From assembly GCF_016919165.1 (NCBI RefSeq), contig NZ_JAFFPS010000071.1, positions 310,001 through 374,000 on the forward strand: a DNA stretch of 64,000 bases, read 5' to 3'. Both the position numbers and the translations under genes were made by a program. How positions within the stretch are numbered: position 1 is the stretch's first letter; each line of letters opens with the position of its first letter. Under the pieces are notes generated by a model. That model was not told the DNA's origin and did no database searches. It saw nothing but the letters and a program-made list of their open reading frames with translations. Shown here in pieces: positions 17,000 to 25,108 of the stretch. This DNA comes from Leptospira chreensis. Lineage in GTDB: Bacteria > Spirochaetota > Leptospiria > Leptospirales > Leptospiraceae.

Positions 17000-18511
17000 T
17001 TAATCTTTTTTACGCATGATCATGATGGTAATGTCATCATAAACATCCATTCCATCAATGAAGACGTAGATATCTTTAAAGATGGCGTCTAAAATAGCGT
17101 CAGTATTATCAAGTTCTATATGTCTTTCGAGTGATTCGATTAACCTTTGAGATCCGAATTGTTCCCTTTTAGGATTTTCGGCCTCCGTTGCTCCATCTGT
17201 ATATAATAGGATGATGTCCTTTGGTTGGAGAGGAATTTGTTTTTCATGAATAAAATCGTCAATAGATTCTGTTAAACCAACTAACATACCATTATCGACG
17301 GTATCTATAATTTCTGTTTTTTTCAGAGTATGACGATAGACGATAATGGTCTCGTGTTGTCCCACGGTGCTAAACACACCATTTTTATAAGAAAATAAAG
17401 ACAAGGTAAGGTTCCGAATGTCATTCATTCGAATATGAATATTGGAAAACAATATAGAGTTGATGGAACGAAGGGATTCACGTAAAGAAATTACCGTTGA
17501 ACGTAAAGTTGTGATAAACGCTGACTGAGTCATAAGCATCACCACTCCGGAAGCAAGCCCGTGGTCTGTTACGTCGCCTATTCCAATATAAACAGTTCCG
17601 TCTTCATGGTGGATTACATCGTAATAGTCACCACCCACTTCTTTGGCTGCGTCCATCCGAGCAGAAATTTCTAGTTCTTGGATCTTTTTTAATTCCTCGT
17701 TACGAGGAAGCACCATGGCCTGAATCTGTCTTGCTACTTCCAATTCCATTCCGAGATGCATGTTCTCTTCTAAGATGGCTTGTTTTTCTGTACTAAAAAT
17801 TAAATCTGCTTGTTCATGAGAAGTACGAGATGTATTGCGGATTGCATAAAGTATCAACCCACCTGTGACAATCATGTATGTCAGGATGAGAAAAATTCCC
17901 ATAGGAATAGCACTGACTAAAAAGAAGGTACTGTTTTCTTCCAGAAAGTTTGGTTTCAGATGGGACGACAACTCGATGAGTTTTGTATTCAAATCGGTCA
18001 TCTCTGGATAGAAGTAAATGGTTAGAGATGCATACTCAACAATTAGTACAATGACCGCAAAGATGATAGTCTTTGTATTATTCCGTATCGAAGCGAGTGC
18101 GATGAGAATGAAGAACACATAGATCATTGGAGCTGCATACACAAGGCTCGGGTTTTTTTGTGCGTTTGCCGTATATCCTATAACGAATGTTAGTAGACTA
18201 ATCTCTAAAAAGGAAGAAAGGAATTTAAAGATATTAAGATACTTGCCAGATTTTTTTAACGAATAAAGAACAATGAAGTTATAACTGAGTAGAATTAAGA
18301 TGGCGGAAATTTGGTAATAAAACTCAACAATAGGACGGCCAGAAAGCAGTCCCAAAGTGGAAAAGATAAAGATCATTCCAAGGAAGAAGAATCGGAACTT
18401 GGTCGCGAAAGTTTCTGCCCGGAATTCCCCTTGGTAGGCAATCTCTTTTAGTTGTTTCTTGTAGTAGTCGGATAGGACGAATCGATTTGCGTTAGCGGGA
18501 GATTGCGGCAT
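17000..18511 (-). CDS. Membrane SpoIIE/RsbU-type PP2C phosphatase
   Basis: A 503-residue protein. Residues about 40-240 form six membrane segments, then a coiled coil (about 245-275, 'TEKQAILEENMHLGMELEVA'), then the PP2C domain: 'MVLPRN' start, metal-binding 'AKEVGGDYYDV' and 'GIGDVTDHGLASGVVMLM', a 'LLYTDGATEAEN' motif and 'DDITIMIM' at the end. All metal aspartates expected for activity are present. Its role is to dephosphorylate a serine on a STAS partner, most likely the one encoded just upstream, and so switch the ATP-binding regulators. A probable promoter lies in the 131-bp gap before it. There is no recognisable ligand-binding domain outside the membrane. Confidence 0.9.
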   Translation of the reverse strand: MPQSPANANRFVLSDYYKKQLKEIAYQGEFRAETFATKFRFFFLGMIFIFSTLGLLSGRPIVEFYYQISAILILLSYNFIVLYSLKKSGKYLNIFKFLSSFLEISLLTFVIGYTANAQKNPSLVYAAPMIYVFFILIALASIRNNTKTIIFAVIVLIVEYASLTIYFYPEMTDLNTKLIELSSHLKPNFLEENSTFFLVSAIPMGIFLILTYMIVTGGLILYAIRNTSRTSHEQADLIFSTEKQAILEENMHLGMELEVARQIQAMVLPRNEELKKIQELEISARMDAAKEVGGDYYDVIHHEDGTVYIGIGDVTDHGLASGVVMLMTQSAFITTLRSTVISLRESLRSINSILFSNIHIRMNDIRNLTLSLFSYKNGVFSTVGQHETIIVYRHTLKKTEIIDTVDNGMLVGLTESIDDFIHEKQIPLQPKDIILLYTDGATEAENPKREQFGSQRLIESLERHIELDNTDAILDAIFKDIYVFIDGMDVYDDITIMIMRKKD

Positions 18512-18571
18512 AGAGTAAGGTTTTCTTTCGTTATATTTCGCGCAAAAAAAAATTGCGGAACATTGATTATA

Positions 18572-18600
18572 ACATTATACATCTTGCATAAATTGCAAAT
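18572..18600 (-). promoter_or_regulatory. Possible promoter of the SpoIIE phosphatase gene
   Basis: On the minus strand an extended -10-like TGTATAAT lies downstream of a TTGCAA in the 131-bp gap between the STAS gene and the phosphatase gene, but the spacing is shorter than usual (13 bp). A second TATAAT-like element follows. This would let the phosphatase be made independently of the upstream pair. Confidence 0.35.
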
Positions 18601-18642
18601 GATTTTTCCTTTTTTAAAGAGGAGGGTTGGGGGCCTGTGATT

Positions 18643-18990
18643 TTAAGAGATTTCTAAAACCACTTGGTCCCAAAGTTTTTTGAAATTGGATAGAGATTTC
18701 GACTGCCAAGAAATGTTGGTGGATCCTTGGATTTTGATTTGGTAAGCTGCCGTTTTTCTTGAATCAATAATAAACATGGATAGGGTAGTGATCCCTGAGC
18801 TGTTTACAAATTGTAAATCTCTGAAGTCCAAGGTCAGTGCGGATCCTTGGCTAAGTTTGGCTGCGTCTCTTAAAAATAATTTTATAGGTTCATAAGCGGG
18901 TAAGTTCTGCAATCGGATGGAGCCTACGAATTTGACAGTCTTAGTGGCTTCGTTGTATTGTATATTGTAATCTAAGTCTTTGATTTCCAT
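18643..18990 (-). CDS. STAS-domain (slr1659-type) anti-sigma-factor-antagonist-like protein
   Basis: A 115-residue single STAS domain. The phosphorylation-loop region is 'LTLDFRDLQFVNSSGITTLS', where the serine pair after N is where SpoIIAA-type proteins are phosphorylated. The neighbours are an ATP-binding regulator upstream (13 bp away) and a phosphatase downstream, so the expected cycle is phosphorylation by the first and dephosphorylation by the second. The C-terminal tail ('SNFKKLWDQVVLEI') is the slr1659-type ending. Confidence 0.88.
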   Translation of the reverse strand: MEIKDLDYNIQYNEATKTVKFVGSIRLQNLPAYEPIKLFLRDAAKLSQGSALTLDFRDLQFVNSSGITTLSMFIIDSRKTAAYQIKIQGSTNISWQSKSLSNFKKLWDQVVLEIS

Positions 18991-19003
18991 GAAGCTTCGC
19001 CTA

Positions 19004-19561
19004 TTATATCTCTTCTACGTTAATAATTGCTCTTACTGTGATTTCATGAGTATCGACATCGATCTCATGGAAACTATAACCAAAACGGACAGGGTAGTCC
19101 TTTAAGATCATAAGAAGGCCCAATCCCGATTTAGTTTCTCCATCTTCTTTGGCTTCGAGTGTAGAAAAATACATTTCCTCGACGTTCCCAGACTGGAGTT
19201 TGTTTACAAAAAGCTCAAAACTATCTCGTAAGGTTTTTGACGCCACATTTAAAACATCAATTCTTAAAAGATTTCCGTATTGTTTTAATTCTACGTTGAT
19301 CCTGCCTTGTCTTGCTTTCGAAAACTTAGAGGCATTTTCAAGAAGTTCGTTAATGATCGTCGATAGGGAGTTAGCTTTCGATTCACTAGCTTCATAACAG
19401 TACGAATAAAATCCGGCAACAAAATTTGCAGTAAGTCCACACCGTCTCCAGTACGAAGTCATATCAATTGGTTGGAAGATCAATCGAAGTTGGCCATCAG
19501 CAGGCAAATTTTCTGGAATGGTATGGTATTCCCCAATAATAATGGGTCCCTTTTGATTCAA
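19004..19561 (-). CDS. slr1658-type ATP-binding regulator (first copy)
   Basis: A 185-residue GHKL-type ATPase, paralogous to the gene at 16296-16877. N-box 'IINELLENASKFSK', G-box 'SGLGLLMILKDYPVRFGY', and N-terminal 'SYWRRCGLTANFVAGFY'. It begins with a TTG preceded by GGAGA, a good ribosome site. It heads the module and is followed at 13 bp by the STAS gene. The likely job is to bind and phosphorylate the STAS protein; no sigma factor gene lies next to it, so the output may be a different partner. Function is by analogy with slr1658 and SpoIIAB. Confidence 0.83.
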   Translation of the reverse strand: MNQKGPIIIGEYHTIPENLPADGQLRLIFQPIDMTSYWRRCGLTANFVAGFYSYCYEASESKANSLSTIINELLENASKFSKARQGRINVELKQYGNLLRIDVLNVASKTLRDSFELFVNKLQSGNVEEMYFSTLEAKEDGETKSGLGLLMILKDYPVRFGYSFHEIDVDTHEITVRAIINVEEI

Positions 19562-19712
19562 TTCTGTCTCCGTTTATTTTTGGATGCGCACCGAGGTGTG
19601 GTTCTAAAAAAAAGAACTCTTTTTAAGGATCGGTCAACTGAAATACAGGTCGTTTTTTAATGTTTTTTTAGTAGAACATCGAAGAAGACAAATCAGACAT
19701 AATGGCAAACCA

Positions 19713-20573
19713 TTATTGAATTTCGCGTGCAACGACTCCATCAATGTCGCTTCCATTATAACTTCCAGGAGGCCAAGGAAAGTTGATTCCTGTGTTTGGA
19801 TTGTTCACATTGCTTGCGGAGGTAATCTTTAGGAATTTAAAGCCGTTTGCTTTGATATTATTGGCTAAGGTTGTATCACAACCGATATCATTCGGATCGG
19901 CTGGGTCTAAATTGTCTAAATCGAAACCATCACCGCCACCTAACAAAAACGAACCACCGGTGTTAATGAAAAGGTCTTCGTTGGAATACGGTTTTGTGGT
20001 CATATTGTAATAAACAGGGCGGAGTCCACCGAAACGAGTCCAACTGTCCATTAAGTTGACATTGGCTCCCGAATAACTGGGGTTAAACCCGCAAAAATTC
20101 GTTCCATCAATTGAAACTTGAACGACGGAAGGATCCATGGCATAGGTATTGCTATCATCAGAGATGCGGAAACTATTATCATAGATGATAAAGTCTAAGT
20201 CAGAGGCATTTTTTACAGTTTTGCCTCCCCAACTGAGAACTATCGTTGCACCGGCTCCAGTGATGTCCAATGCATAGACATCGAGGGAACCTGCCATCTC
20301 TCCTGCACCACAAACTCCGTTGATTGCTTTTTTTGGATCGTTAAAACCAGAGATACTGGAGTTTGCACTCACGACGGTTGTAGCAAGATAGATGTCCGTG
20401 GGGAGTGTTGCCTTTGGGCAAACACTAGCATTGGAAGCTGCATTCAGTAAAGGTAACAGAGCAGCAAGATTCTCTTCTGCGGAACCAGATGCAGATTTTT
20501 TACAAAAGGAAAAGGATACAAATAAGATCAGAAACAAAGGACATAATGTTTTTATTTTGAAATGTTTTTGCAT
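19713..20573 (-). CDS. LIC_13355-like lipoprotein, probably cobalamin-related surface protein
   Basis: Start set at ATG 20571-20573, which gives a clean lipoprotein signal ending 'LFVSFSFC' with KK after the cysteine (286 residues). The mature domain has 'SDLDFIIYDNSF', 'VVQVSIDGTNFCGF' and 'YNGSDIDGVVAREIQ' near the end. This order (D-F-x-V/I-F/Y-E/D-N-x-F, then V-S-x-DG-x-F, then G-x-D-x-D-x-V) recalls the 'cell surface protein' family often found in cobalamin-riboswitch operons of other bacteria, and the protein resembles the Leptospira LIC_13355 group. It is the second gene after a cobalamin riboswitch. A role in capturing cobalamin is an inference from these two facts. Confidence 0.7.
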   Translation of the reverse strand: MQKHFKIKTLCPLFLILFVSFSFCKKSASGSAEENLAALLPLLNAASNASVCPKATLPTDIYLATTVVSANSSISGFNDPKKAINGVCGAGEMAGSLDVYALDITGAGATIVLSWGGKTVKNASDLDFIIYDNSFRISDDSNTYAMDPSVVQVSIDGTNFCGFNPSYSGANVNLMDSWTRFGGLRPVYYNMTTKPYSNEDLFINTGGSFLLGGGDGFDLDNLDPADPNDIGCDTTLANNIKANGFKFLKITSASNVNNPNTGINFPWPPGSYNGSDIDGVVAREIQ

Positions 20574-20713
20574 CGCATCTCCCAATTTAGGAATTGATTC
20601 CGTAAAGTCCAGTCCAAGTTGTAATTTCTTTTTTTGAAACATCAGTTACATTCATCACTGGAAGTCCCCATCTTTGCAATAGGGACTTCAGTCAACTTCT
20701 CGATTAGAAACGA

Positions 20714-21280
20714 TTATATTTTCTTGTCGTATCTTGAGAATGCAGAAGCACCGCAACCGGAGCTACCAGGATTTGTTCTAGTGGATGTATCAGCTTGCGC
20801 TTTTGCAACATCGTATGTTTTTCCAAAAGCAACTGTGCATAACCAATAAGAGTTTTCTTTCGCAGTATTTTTAAAATAGAATACTTTGTTGTATTTTCCC
20901 TTGTTTGTATCACCAGCAAAACATCCACCGTTGTTTTCAGGGTTTTGAGTGATGAAACTTCCTTCTGCATTGTTAAATTCAATAATGATGTAACAGCTAG
21001 AGAAACCACCGAAAGCAGAACTGTCGTCTAGTTGTAATCCGTGAGTGCCGTATTTAGCAGAGAATGTAGTTATGGTATCCAATGTGGTTGCATTTCCAGT
21101 GAAACTATTCCAAACACCGTTCAAAGTAAAATCTTTACTTGATTCGGATACTTGACCAGCTAACAATCCCATGAGTAGATTGTTATTTGAATCTGTTTCA
21201 GAAACTTGTTTTTCTGTGCTGCAAGCAATGAGTGCGAGCAAAATCAGGGAAAGGGCAGTGGTTTTGAGTGTTCTTTTCAT
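20714..21280 (-). CDS. Lipoprotein downstream of the cobalamin riboswitch
   Basis: A 188-residue protein with a canonical lipobox (LIAC, Cys20) and a good AGGAGA site. The mature region is small, with 'VWNSFTGNATTLDTITTFSA' and a serine/threonine/glycine-rich end. Several cysteines (for example in FSSCYIIIE, NNGGCFAG and WLCTVAFG) suggest disulfides in the exported domain. I recognise no named family. Because it is the first gene after the riboswitch and is followed by the LIC_13355-like gene, it probably works with that protein in cobalamin acquisition or in a B12-regulated surface function. Confidence 0.7.
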   Translation of the reverse strand: MKRTLKTTALSLILLALIACSTEKQVSETDSNNNLLMGLLAGQVSESSKDFTLNGVWNSFTGNATTLDTITTFSAKYGTHGLQLDDSSAFGGFSSCYIIIEFNNAEGSFITQNPENNGGCFAGDTNKGKYNKVFYFKNTAKENSYWLCTVAFGKTYDVAKAQADTSTRTNPGSSGCGASAFSRYDKKI

Positions 21281-21388
21281 AGAAGTCTCCTAAATAGTTA
21301 AAAATTCAGGGAACTCGATTTAGCGATAAACAAACTTTTGTTAGGTCTTTCCTAATTGAAAAATATTGTTTTAGCGCTTGTTTCGGGT

Positions 21389-21475
21389 GCCCCGATGCCT
21401 TCGGGGCCCCTGGATCCAAATGGAGGACATTTGGAATCAGTGTGTAAAGTTCCTTTACCACGAGGTAAACTTTAC
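21389..21475 (-). promoter_or_regulatory. Three tandem hairpins, candidate expression platform of the cobalamin riboswitch
   Basis: Reading on the minus strand after the aptamer: hairpin A (21475-21444) pairs GTAAAG and TTTACC with GGTAAA and CTTTAC, with a small bulge; hairpin B (21435-21415) pairs TCCAAATG with CATTTGGA around five bases; hairpin C (21407-21389) pairs GCCCCGA with TCGGGGC around five bases. No U-run follows hairpin C, so it is not a textbook terminator. Confidence 0.55.
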
Positions 21476-21595
21476 GGGGAAGATCTGGCTCACCAAACTT
21501 TGGTTTGGATTACAGTTGCGGGTCAGCATAGGAATTTCACCTATTTCCTCCCTAAAGGTATTTCCCAGGATTTTGCCAAAGGGGGAATTGTCAAA
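21470..21595 (-). ncRNA. Cobalamin riboswitch aptamer
   Basis: On the minus strand the conserved core of the cobalamin aptamer is easy to see: GGAGGAAATAGGTGAAATTCC, broken as GGAGGAAATAGGTGAAA then TTCCTATGCTGACCCGCAA, then CAACTGT, then AGCCAGATCTTCC. The CCCGCAACTGT element and the following AGCCAGA are hallmarks, and the distance between them is short, as in compact AdoCbl or aquo-Cbl types. The ends are approximate. It lies about 190 nt upstream of the lipoprotein gene at 21280 on the same strand, so that gene and the next are expected to be turned down when cobalamin is plentiful. No gene on the plus strand reads through it. Confidence 0.88.
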
Positions 21596-21733
21596 TGTAA
21601 AGAATCGTTTTGCCTTTGCAGAAAATCATTACAATTTGATTTTTTTTTAAGATTCTAAGCTTAGAGACAAATTTACGCAGTGAATTTTGCAACCAACTGG
21701 GAACAACTAGTTCTAACAGAGTAGAGGGATTAT
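21596..21733. other. Remainder of the 453-bp gap around the cobalamin riboswitch
   Basis: The gap between the lipoprotein and acyltransferase genes is 453 bp. The riboswitch and its hairpins take up most of it. The leftover part should hold the promoter for the riboswitch transcript and, on the other strand, for the acyltransferase. I could not assign convincing -35/-10 boxes, and I see no further gene here. Confidence 0.4.
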
Positions 21734-22495
21734 ATGTTTTACGTTTTAGGTCGGCTGATCGGTTTTATTTTTATGTGGGCATTTGTAAAACCCATGCGCC
21801 AAATTTATGGAAGAAAAAAAGTGAAATTGGAAAACGATCACATCTTACGAGAGTTTAGCGGTAAATCGGTGATTCTCATTGCCAATCATATCAAACCTCG
21901 GAATAAATTTTTACGATTCATTACACTTCCTTATGATGCCTTTGTGATTCGTGGAGTTTTGAAACGATATGGAATTTATACAACGGCTCTTGCCAGTATT
22001 GATTCCGGTAAAAAACCAAAAGATAGTTTTCAGAAGGCAAAAAAACAAAAAGTGGAACAACTCATCAAAGGGATTGTTACATCGATTGACCTCATCCCTG
22101 TGAATCGTAACGAATCAGATCCGCGCACAATGAAAGAAATGAAACAACGGATCGCTAAAGGTAGTTTGGGGATTGGAATTTTCCCGGAAGGTACTTGGTT
22201 TCGTGGGTTCCGAAAGTCTCGCAAACTCCATCCCGGTATGGCAGTACTCAGCAAACGTTATGGCCTACCCATCATTCCTATGTTCTTAGATGCTTATAAT
22301 TTGAATCAACCCATTCGTTTGTCGGTGGGTAATCCCATCCGGGAAGTCAAAGATGCGTCAGAAACCCTTAGTTATATTCGAAGTGAGCTCATTCGGTTAA
22401 AAGACAAAGGAACTTCTGTTTTGGTTACTTCCGAAGCGGAAGAAGTTGAAGATGATGAAAATGACGGTTTGGAAATTTCGCCAAGTATTGGTTAG
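21734..22495 (+). CDS. Lysophospholipid acyltransferase (PlsC-like)
   Basis: A 253-residue membrane-associated acyltransferase, expected to transfer an acyl chain to a lysophospholipid. A hydrophobic N-terminal segment (residues about 3-19) anchors it. The catalytic histidine is in 'LIANHIKPRNKF'. Normally H-x4-D follows; here the position is N, and the aspartate appears after a 15-residue stretch in 'LPYDAFVI', which suits an inserted loop (H-x15-D). The second motif 'IFPEGTWFRG' and 'LPIIPMFLDAYN' are as usual. The C-terminus is acidic. It stands alone, so its place in lipid metabolism is not shown by context. Confidence 0.8.
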   Translation: MFYVLGRLIGFIFMWAFVKPMRQIYGRKKVKLENDHILREFSGKSVILIANHIKPRNKFLRFITLPYDAFVIRGVLKRYGIYTTALASIDSGKKPKDSFQKAKKQKVEQLIKGIVTSIDLIPVNRNESDPRTMKEMKQRIAKGSLGIGIFPEGTWFRGFRKSRKLHPGMAVLSKRYGLPIIPMFLDAYNLNQPIRLSVGNPIREVKDASETLSYIRSELIRLKDKGTSVLVTSEAEEVEDDENDGLEISPSIG

Positions 22496-22535
22496 TATAC
22501 TTTGATACTAAAGTTTTTCTTAAATACTGCAGCAC

Positions 22536-23168
22536 CTATTTATTGTTAGGATACTTTTTACTCAGGAGTTTTTGGAAATAGGAAATCCCTTCTTCAATGG
22601 GATTTCCGGAACCTTTTCGTTTACGAAGCATTCCTGTCATATCCAAAACAATCACTCCATACATCCAACTCCACATCATCCGAGCAATGGCAGGATATTC
22701 ATTTTTAGGATAAGGAATTTCGCCGGACTCAAATCCAATGCGAACCGTTTCTAAAAAGAAACGATAACTTTTTGGCAATTGAGGGAAGGCCTTTCTATGG
22801 ACTCCACCGTAATCGGTGACAAACATGACTTTGTGTAATTCACGGTTGTTACTGGCGAAGTTAAAATAGGAACGGGCAATGGCGGCCAATTGTTGGAAGG
22901 CAAAACCAGATTCTTCTTCAGCACTTGCTTTTTTTAACATGGAGAGGAGTTCATCCTCACCGGATTTGATTAAGTCTTGGACAAGATCGATTTGGCTTTC
23001 GTAATACGAATAGGGACTGGCAACACTGCAACCGAGTCTATTGGCGATCTTTCGCATGGAAAGACCTTCCAGCCCTTCTTCCTTTAAAATGAGAAGGGAG
23101 ACGTTTTTAATTTCCTCGCGAGAGAGGCTATTGCGAATCCGTCTTTGTTTGTTTGAGGCTTCCAACAT
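22536..23168 (-). CDS. TetR-family transcriptional regulator
   Basis: A 210-residue TetR protein with the helix-turn-helix in 'LEGLSMRKIANRLGCSVASP' and an 'YSYYESQIDLVQDLI' continuation. The C-terminal region has 'ARMMWSWMYGVIVLDM', as in WHG-type regulators. It follows the outer-membrane barrel gene on the same strand, separated by 60 bp holding a large inverted repeat that covers its own start codon. That geometry fits self-repression and perhaps control of the neighbouring barrel gene, which is not proven. Confidence 0.88.
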   Translation of the reverse strand: MLEASNKQRRIRNSLSREEIKNVSLLILKEEGLEGLSMRKIANRLGCSVASPYSYYESQIDLVQDLIKSGEDELLSMLKKASAEEESGFAFQQLAAIARSYFNFASNNRELHKVMFVTDYGGVHRKAFPQLPKSYRFFLETVRIGFESGEIPYPKNEYPAIARMMWSWMYGVIVLDMTGMLRKRKGSGNPIEEGISYFQKLLSKKYPNNK

Positions 23169-23208
23169 GGATTTGAATCAATCTGACCTCCATGGTATTC
23201 AAATCCAT
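23167..23208. promoter_or_regulatory. 12-bp inverted repeat covering the TetR start codon
   Basis: ATGGATTTGAAT (23167-23178) and ATTCAAATCCAT (23197-23208) are perfect inverted copies with an 18-bp spacer. One arm overlaps the TetR start codon, and the minus-strand spacer carries a GGAGG about 20 bases before the start. It can be read as an operator for the regulator or as an mRNA hairpin. Confidence 0.55.
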
Positions 23209-23228
23209 ACAAAAATCGAACGTTTTTC

Positions 23229-25067
23229 TTAAAAAGCAGCGTTGATTTGGGCATAGGCCATATAAGCATCCCTTGCCAGTTGGTTTTTGCCTTGTAAGTA
23301 GTTTTGGTTCCATTCAAAGGACTGTGTTGTGGTATTGTATTGGACTTTGCTATTCCGATAGTTACGGACGGAATCTCCTGCGTTCAAATACCCAAATCCC
23401 ATCCATAAGGAAACAAAATCATTAATTTTCCCGTGCCAAGTTAAATCCACTTCCGTATAAATCCGTTTCCCCAGTGCATAAGGTGATGAATAGGAATTGT
23501 TGGAATAGTTTTCCGTACTACCTTTGTCAGCTGATACAGGATAGGGATTTTTTTCACCAAGGGAACTTGTGGAGTTGGCAGCACCACTAATGGCATACCA
23601 TGCATCTTGTTTTTCTGCTTTATCATTTTGGAAATAAGTAATTTGGAATTCACCAAAGGATTCTGTTTGGTAAGTGATACTGACAGATTTGGAATATAGA
23701 TTCTGCGCATTGATATTTTCTGAAATTCCGGCCACACTATTAAAATAGGGAATCACTCCAAATCGGGGATTGGCCAATGTTTGGAATGTGGATACAGAAG
23801 CATCCGCTCTATTTTTGTCCCCAGAAGCATACAATACCTGACCACCTAATCTTAGTTTTTTGAAAAAAGTATATCCTGTTTGGAAGACATGCATTTGGCC
23901 TGTATACCTTTCTCTTTCGGTTCTTGTGTTGTCATATTCGCTAGGAAGGTATTCTTTTAGATAAGGGTCTTGGATTCGTCGTCCACTCGTTCCAGTTTGG
24001 AAGGCAGATTCCCAAGTGAAATCCCATGACTTTCCTTCTGGTAAAAAGTTTCCTTTGGTTCTGTTGGTGAGACGAAATCCAGTGGTGATCAAGTTTTGAT
24101 TTTGTTTACTTCTGTTGGCTGCGAGTGGATCATCATTTGAAGATTCAGGAAGTCCGGTAATTGGATTTACTGGATTTTTTTTCCATTTGCGAACCACACC
24201 CAAACTATAAAGATCCAAAGTGAACCAATCAGGAATGGTAAAACTATTATAGGTTCCGAGTAATGTGGTGTCTGTTCCCGTGGCAGCCGAATTGAGTTTG
24301 GGATCGTTTGCTGATACCACTCCATTGGTTCCGCTTTGCGTCCAATACGGGCGTGCCATTAGAAAATGGATTTTGAAATTGTCGTAGTTGAACATAAGCC
24401 TTGCCCCATCAAAGGAGAGTCCATTGACAGTCCAGTTCCCACCACCGATCATACGTTGGTCACCATAGGCCCAAATTTGTCGTCCAACTTGTAACTTGGA
24501 ACGTAAAGGAAGTTGATTCAGTGTTAAAAATGCTTCTCTAATTCCTGTTTGGTTTAAGGAGGCGGCATTGGTTTGGTTTTTGGAATAAATGTCTGCTGTG
24601 TTGTTAAAAAAATTGGCTCGGATGTCACCGGTAGATGCAGGTGATTCCCCGCCCCAAACACGAGCATCTTGGAGGGTTACTTTGGCTTGTATATAGGGAC
24701 TGGGATCAAAGATAAAATAAATCGAAGATGTTTGGACGGTTCTATCCGTGTAACCTTTATCAGACGCATTGAAATCCATATTGTATCTGGATTCTTGCCT
24801 TGGCCTTAGATACAAACCAAAACGTAATACATCATTTAACCAAAATTGTTGTGAATTTGCTGAATGTTTAGATAGTTCTGGTTCCACAAACATATGGCGA
24901 TTGTATTCAGGATCAATCCCTTTCTCTTTCATTGAAGAAACGTAAGGTTTGGGAGTTTGAGTGGTTCCTTCAGAACTCGGTGTTTCCATTGGTTCTGCCA
25001 TCGTAATTGTTAGCGGCAAAAATACCGCTAACAATAGAAAATAGAAATAACCTTTTGATATAGTCAT
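23229..25067 (-). CDS. Outer-membrane beta-barrel, alginate-export/porin family
   Basis: A 612-residue protein with a cleavable signal peptide ('FLLLAVFLPLTITMAEP') and a C-terminus ending in F ('MAYAQINAAF'), the classical sign of an outer-membrane barrel. The body has repeated amphipathic strands with many Y, N, G and S residues; 'VRVWGGE'-type segments such as 'TLQDARVWGG' and 'LQVGRQIWAYGDQRMIGGG' fit the alginate-export/porin group (the motif R-Q-x-W/Y-x2-G-D is used in that family). In Leptospira such proteins are common and their cargo is not known. It starts 41 bp after the SbtA-type gene on the same strand, so both probably form one transcript. Confidence 0.85.
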   Translation of the reverse strand: MTISKGYFYFLLLAVFLPLTITMAEPMETPSSEGTTQTPKPYVSSMKEKGIDPEYNRHMFVEPELSKHSANSQQFWLNDVLRFGLYLRPRQESRYNMDFNASDKGYTDRTVQTSSIYFIFDPSPYIQAKVTLQDARVWGGESPASTGDIRANFFNNTADIYSKNQTNAASLNQTGIREAFLTLNQLPLRSKLQVGRQIWAYGDQRMIGGGNWTVNGLSFDGARLMFNYDNFKIHFLMARPYWTQSGTNGVVSANDPKLNSAATGTDTTLLGTYNSFTIPDWFTLDLYSLGVVRKWKKNPVNPITGLPESSNDDPLAANRSKQNQNLITTGFRLTNRTKGNFLPEGKSWDFTWESAFQTGTSGRRIQDPYLKEYLPSEYDNTRTERERYTGQMHVFQTGYTFFKKLRLGGQVLYASGDKNRADASVSTFQTLANPRFGVIPYFNSVAGISENINAQNLYSKSVSITYQTESFGEFQITYFQNDKAEKQDAWYAISGAANSTSSLGEKNPYPVSADKGSTENYSNNSYSSPYALGKRIYTEVDLTWHGKINDFVSLWMGFGYLNAGDSVRNYRNSKVQYNTTTQSFEWNQNYLQGKNQLARDAYMAYAQINAAF

Positions 25068-25108
25068 GATGTATCCCCTTTTCTGATAAATGTAAATGTT
25101 CCTTTAAC

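Noticed and set aside
21356..21658. Two overlapping plus-strand open frames of 90-100 codons
   Set aside because: They lie on the antisense side of the cobalamin riboswitch and its hairpins, have no ribosome site, and the encoded residues show no exported or folded pattern.
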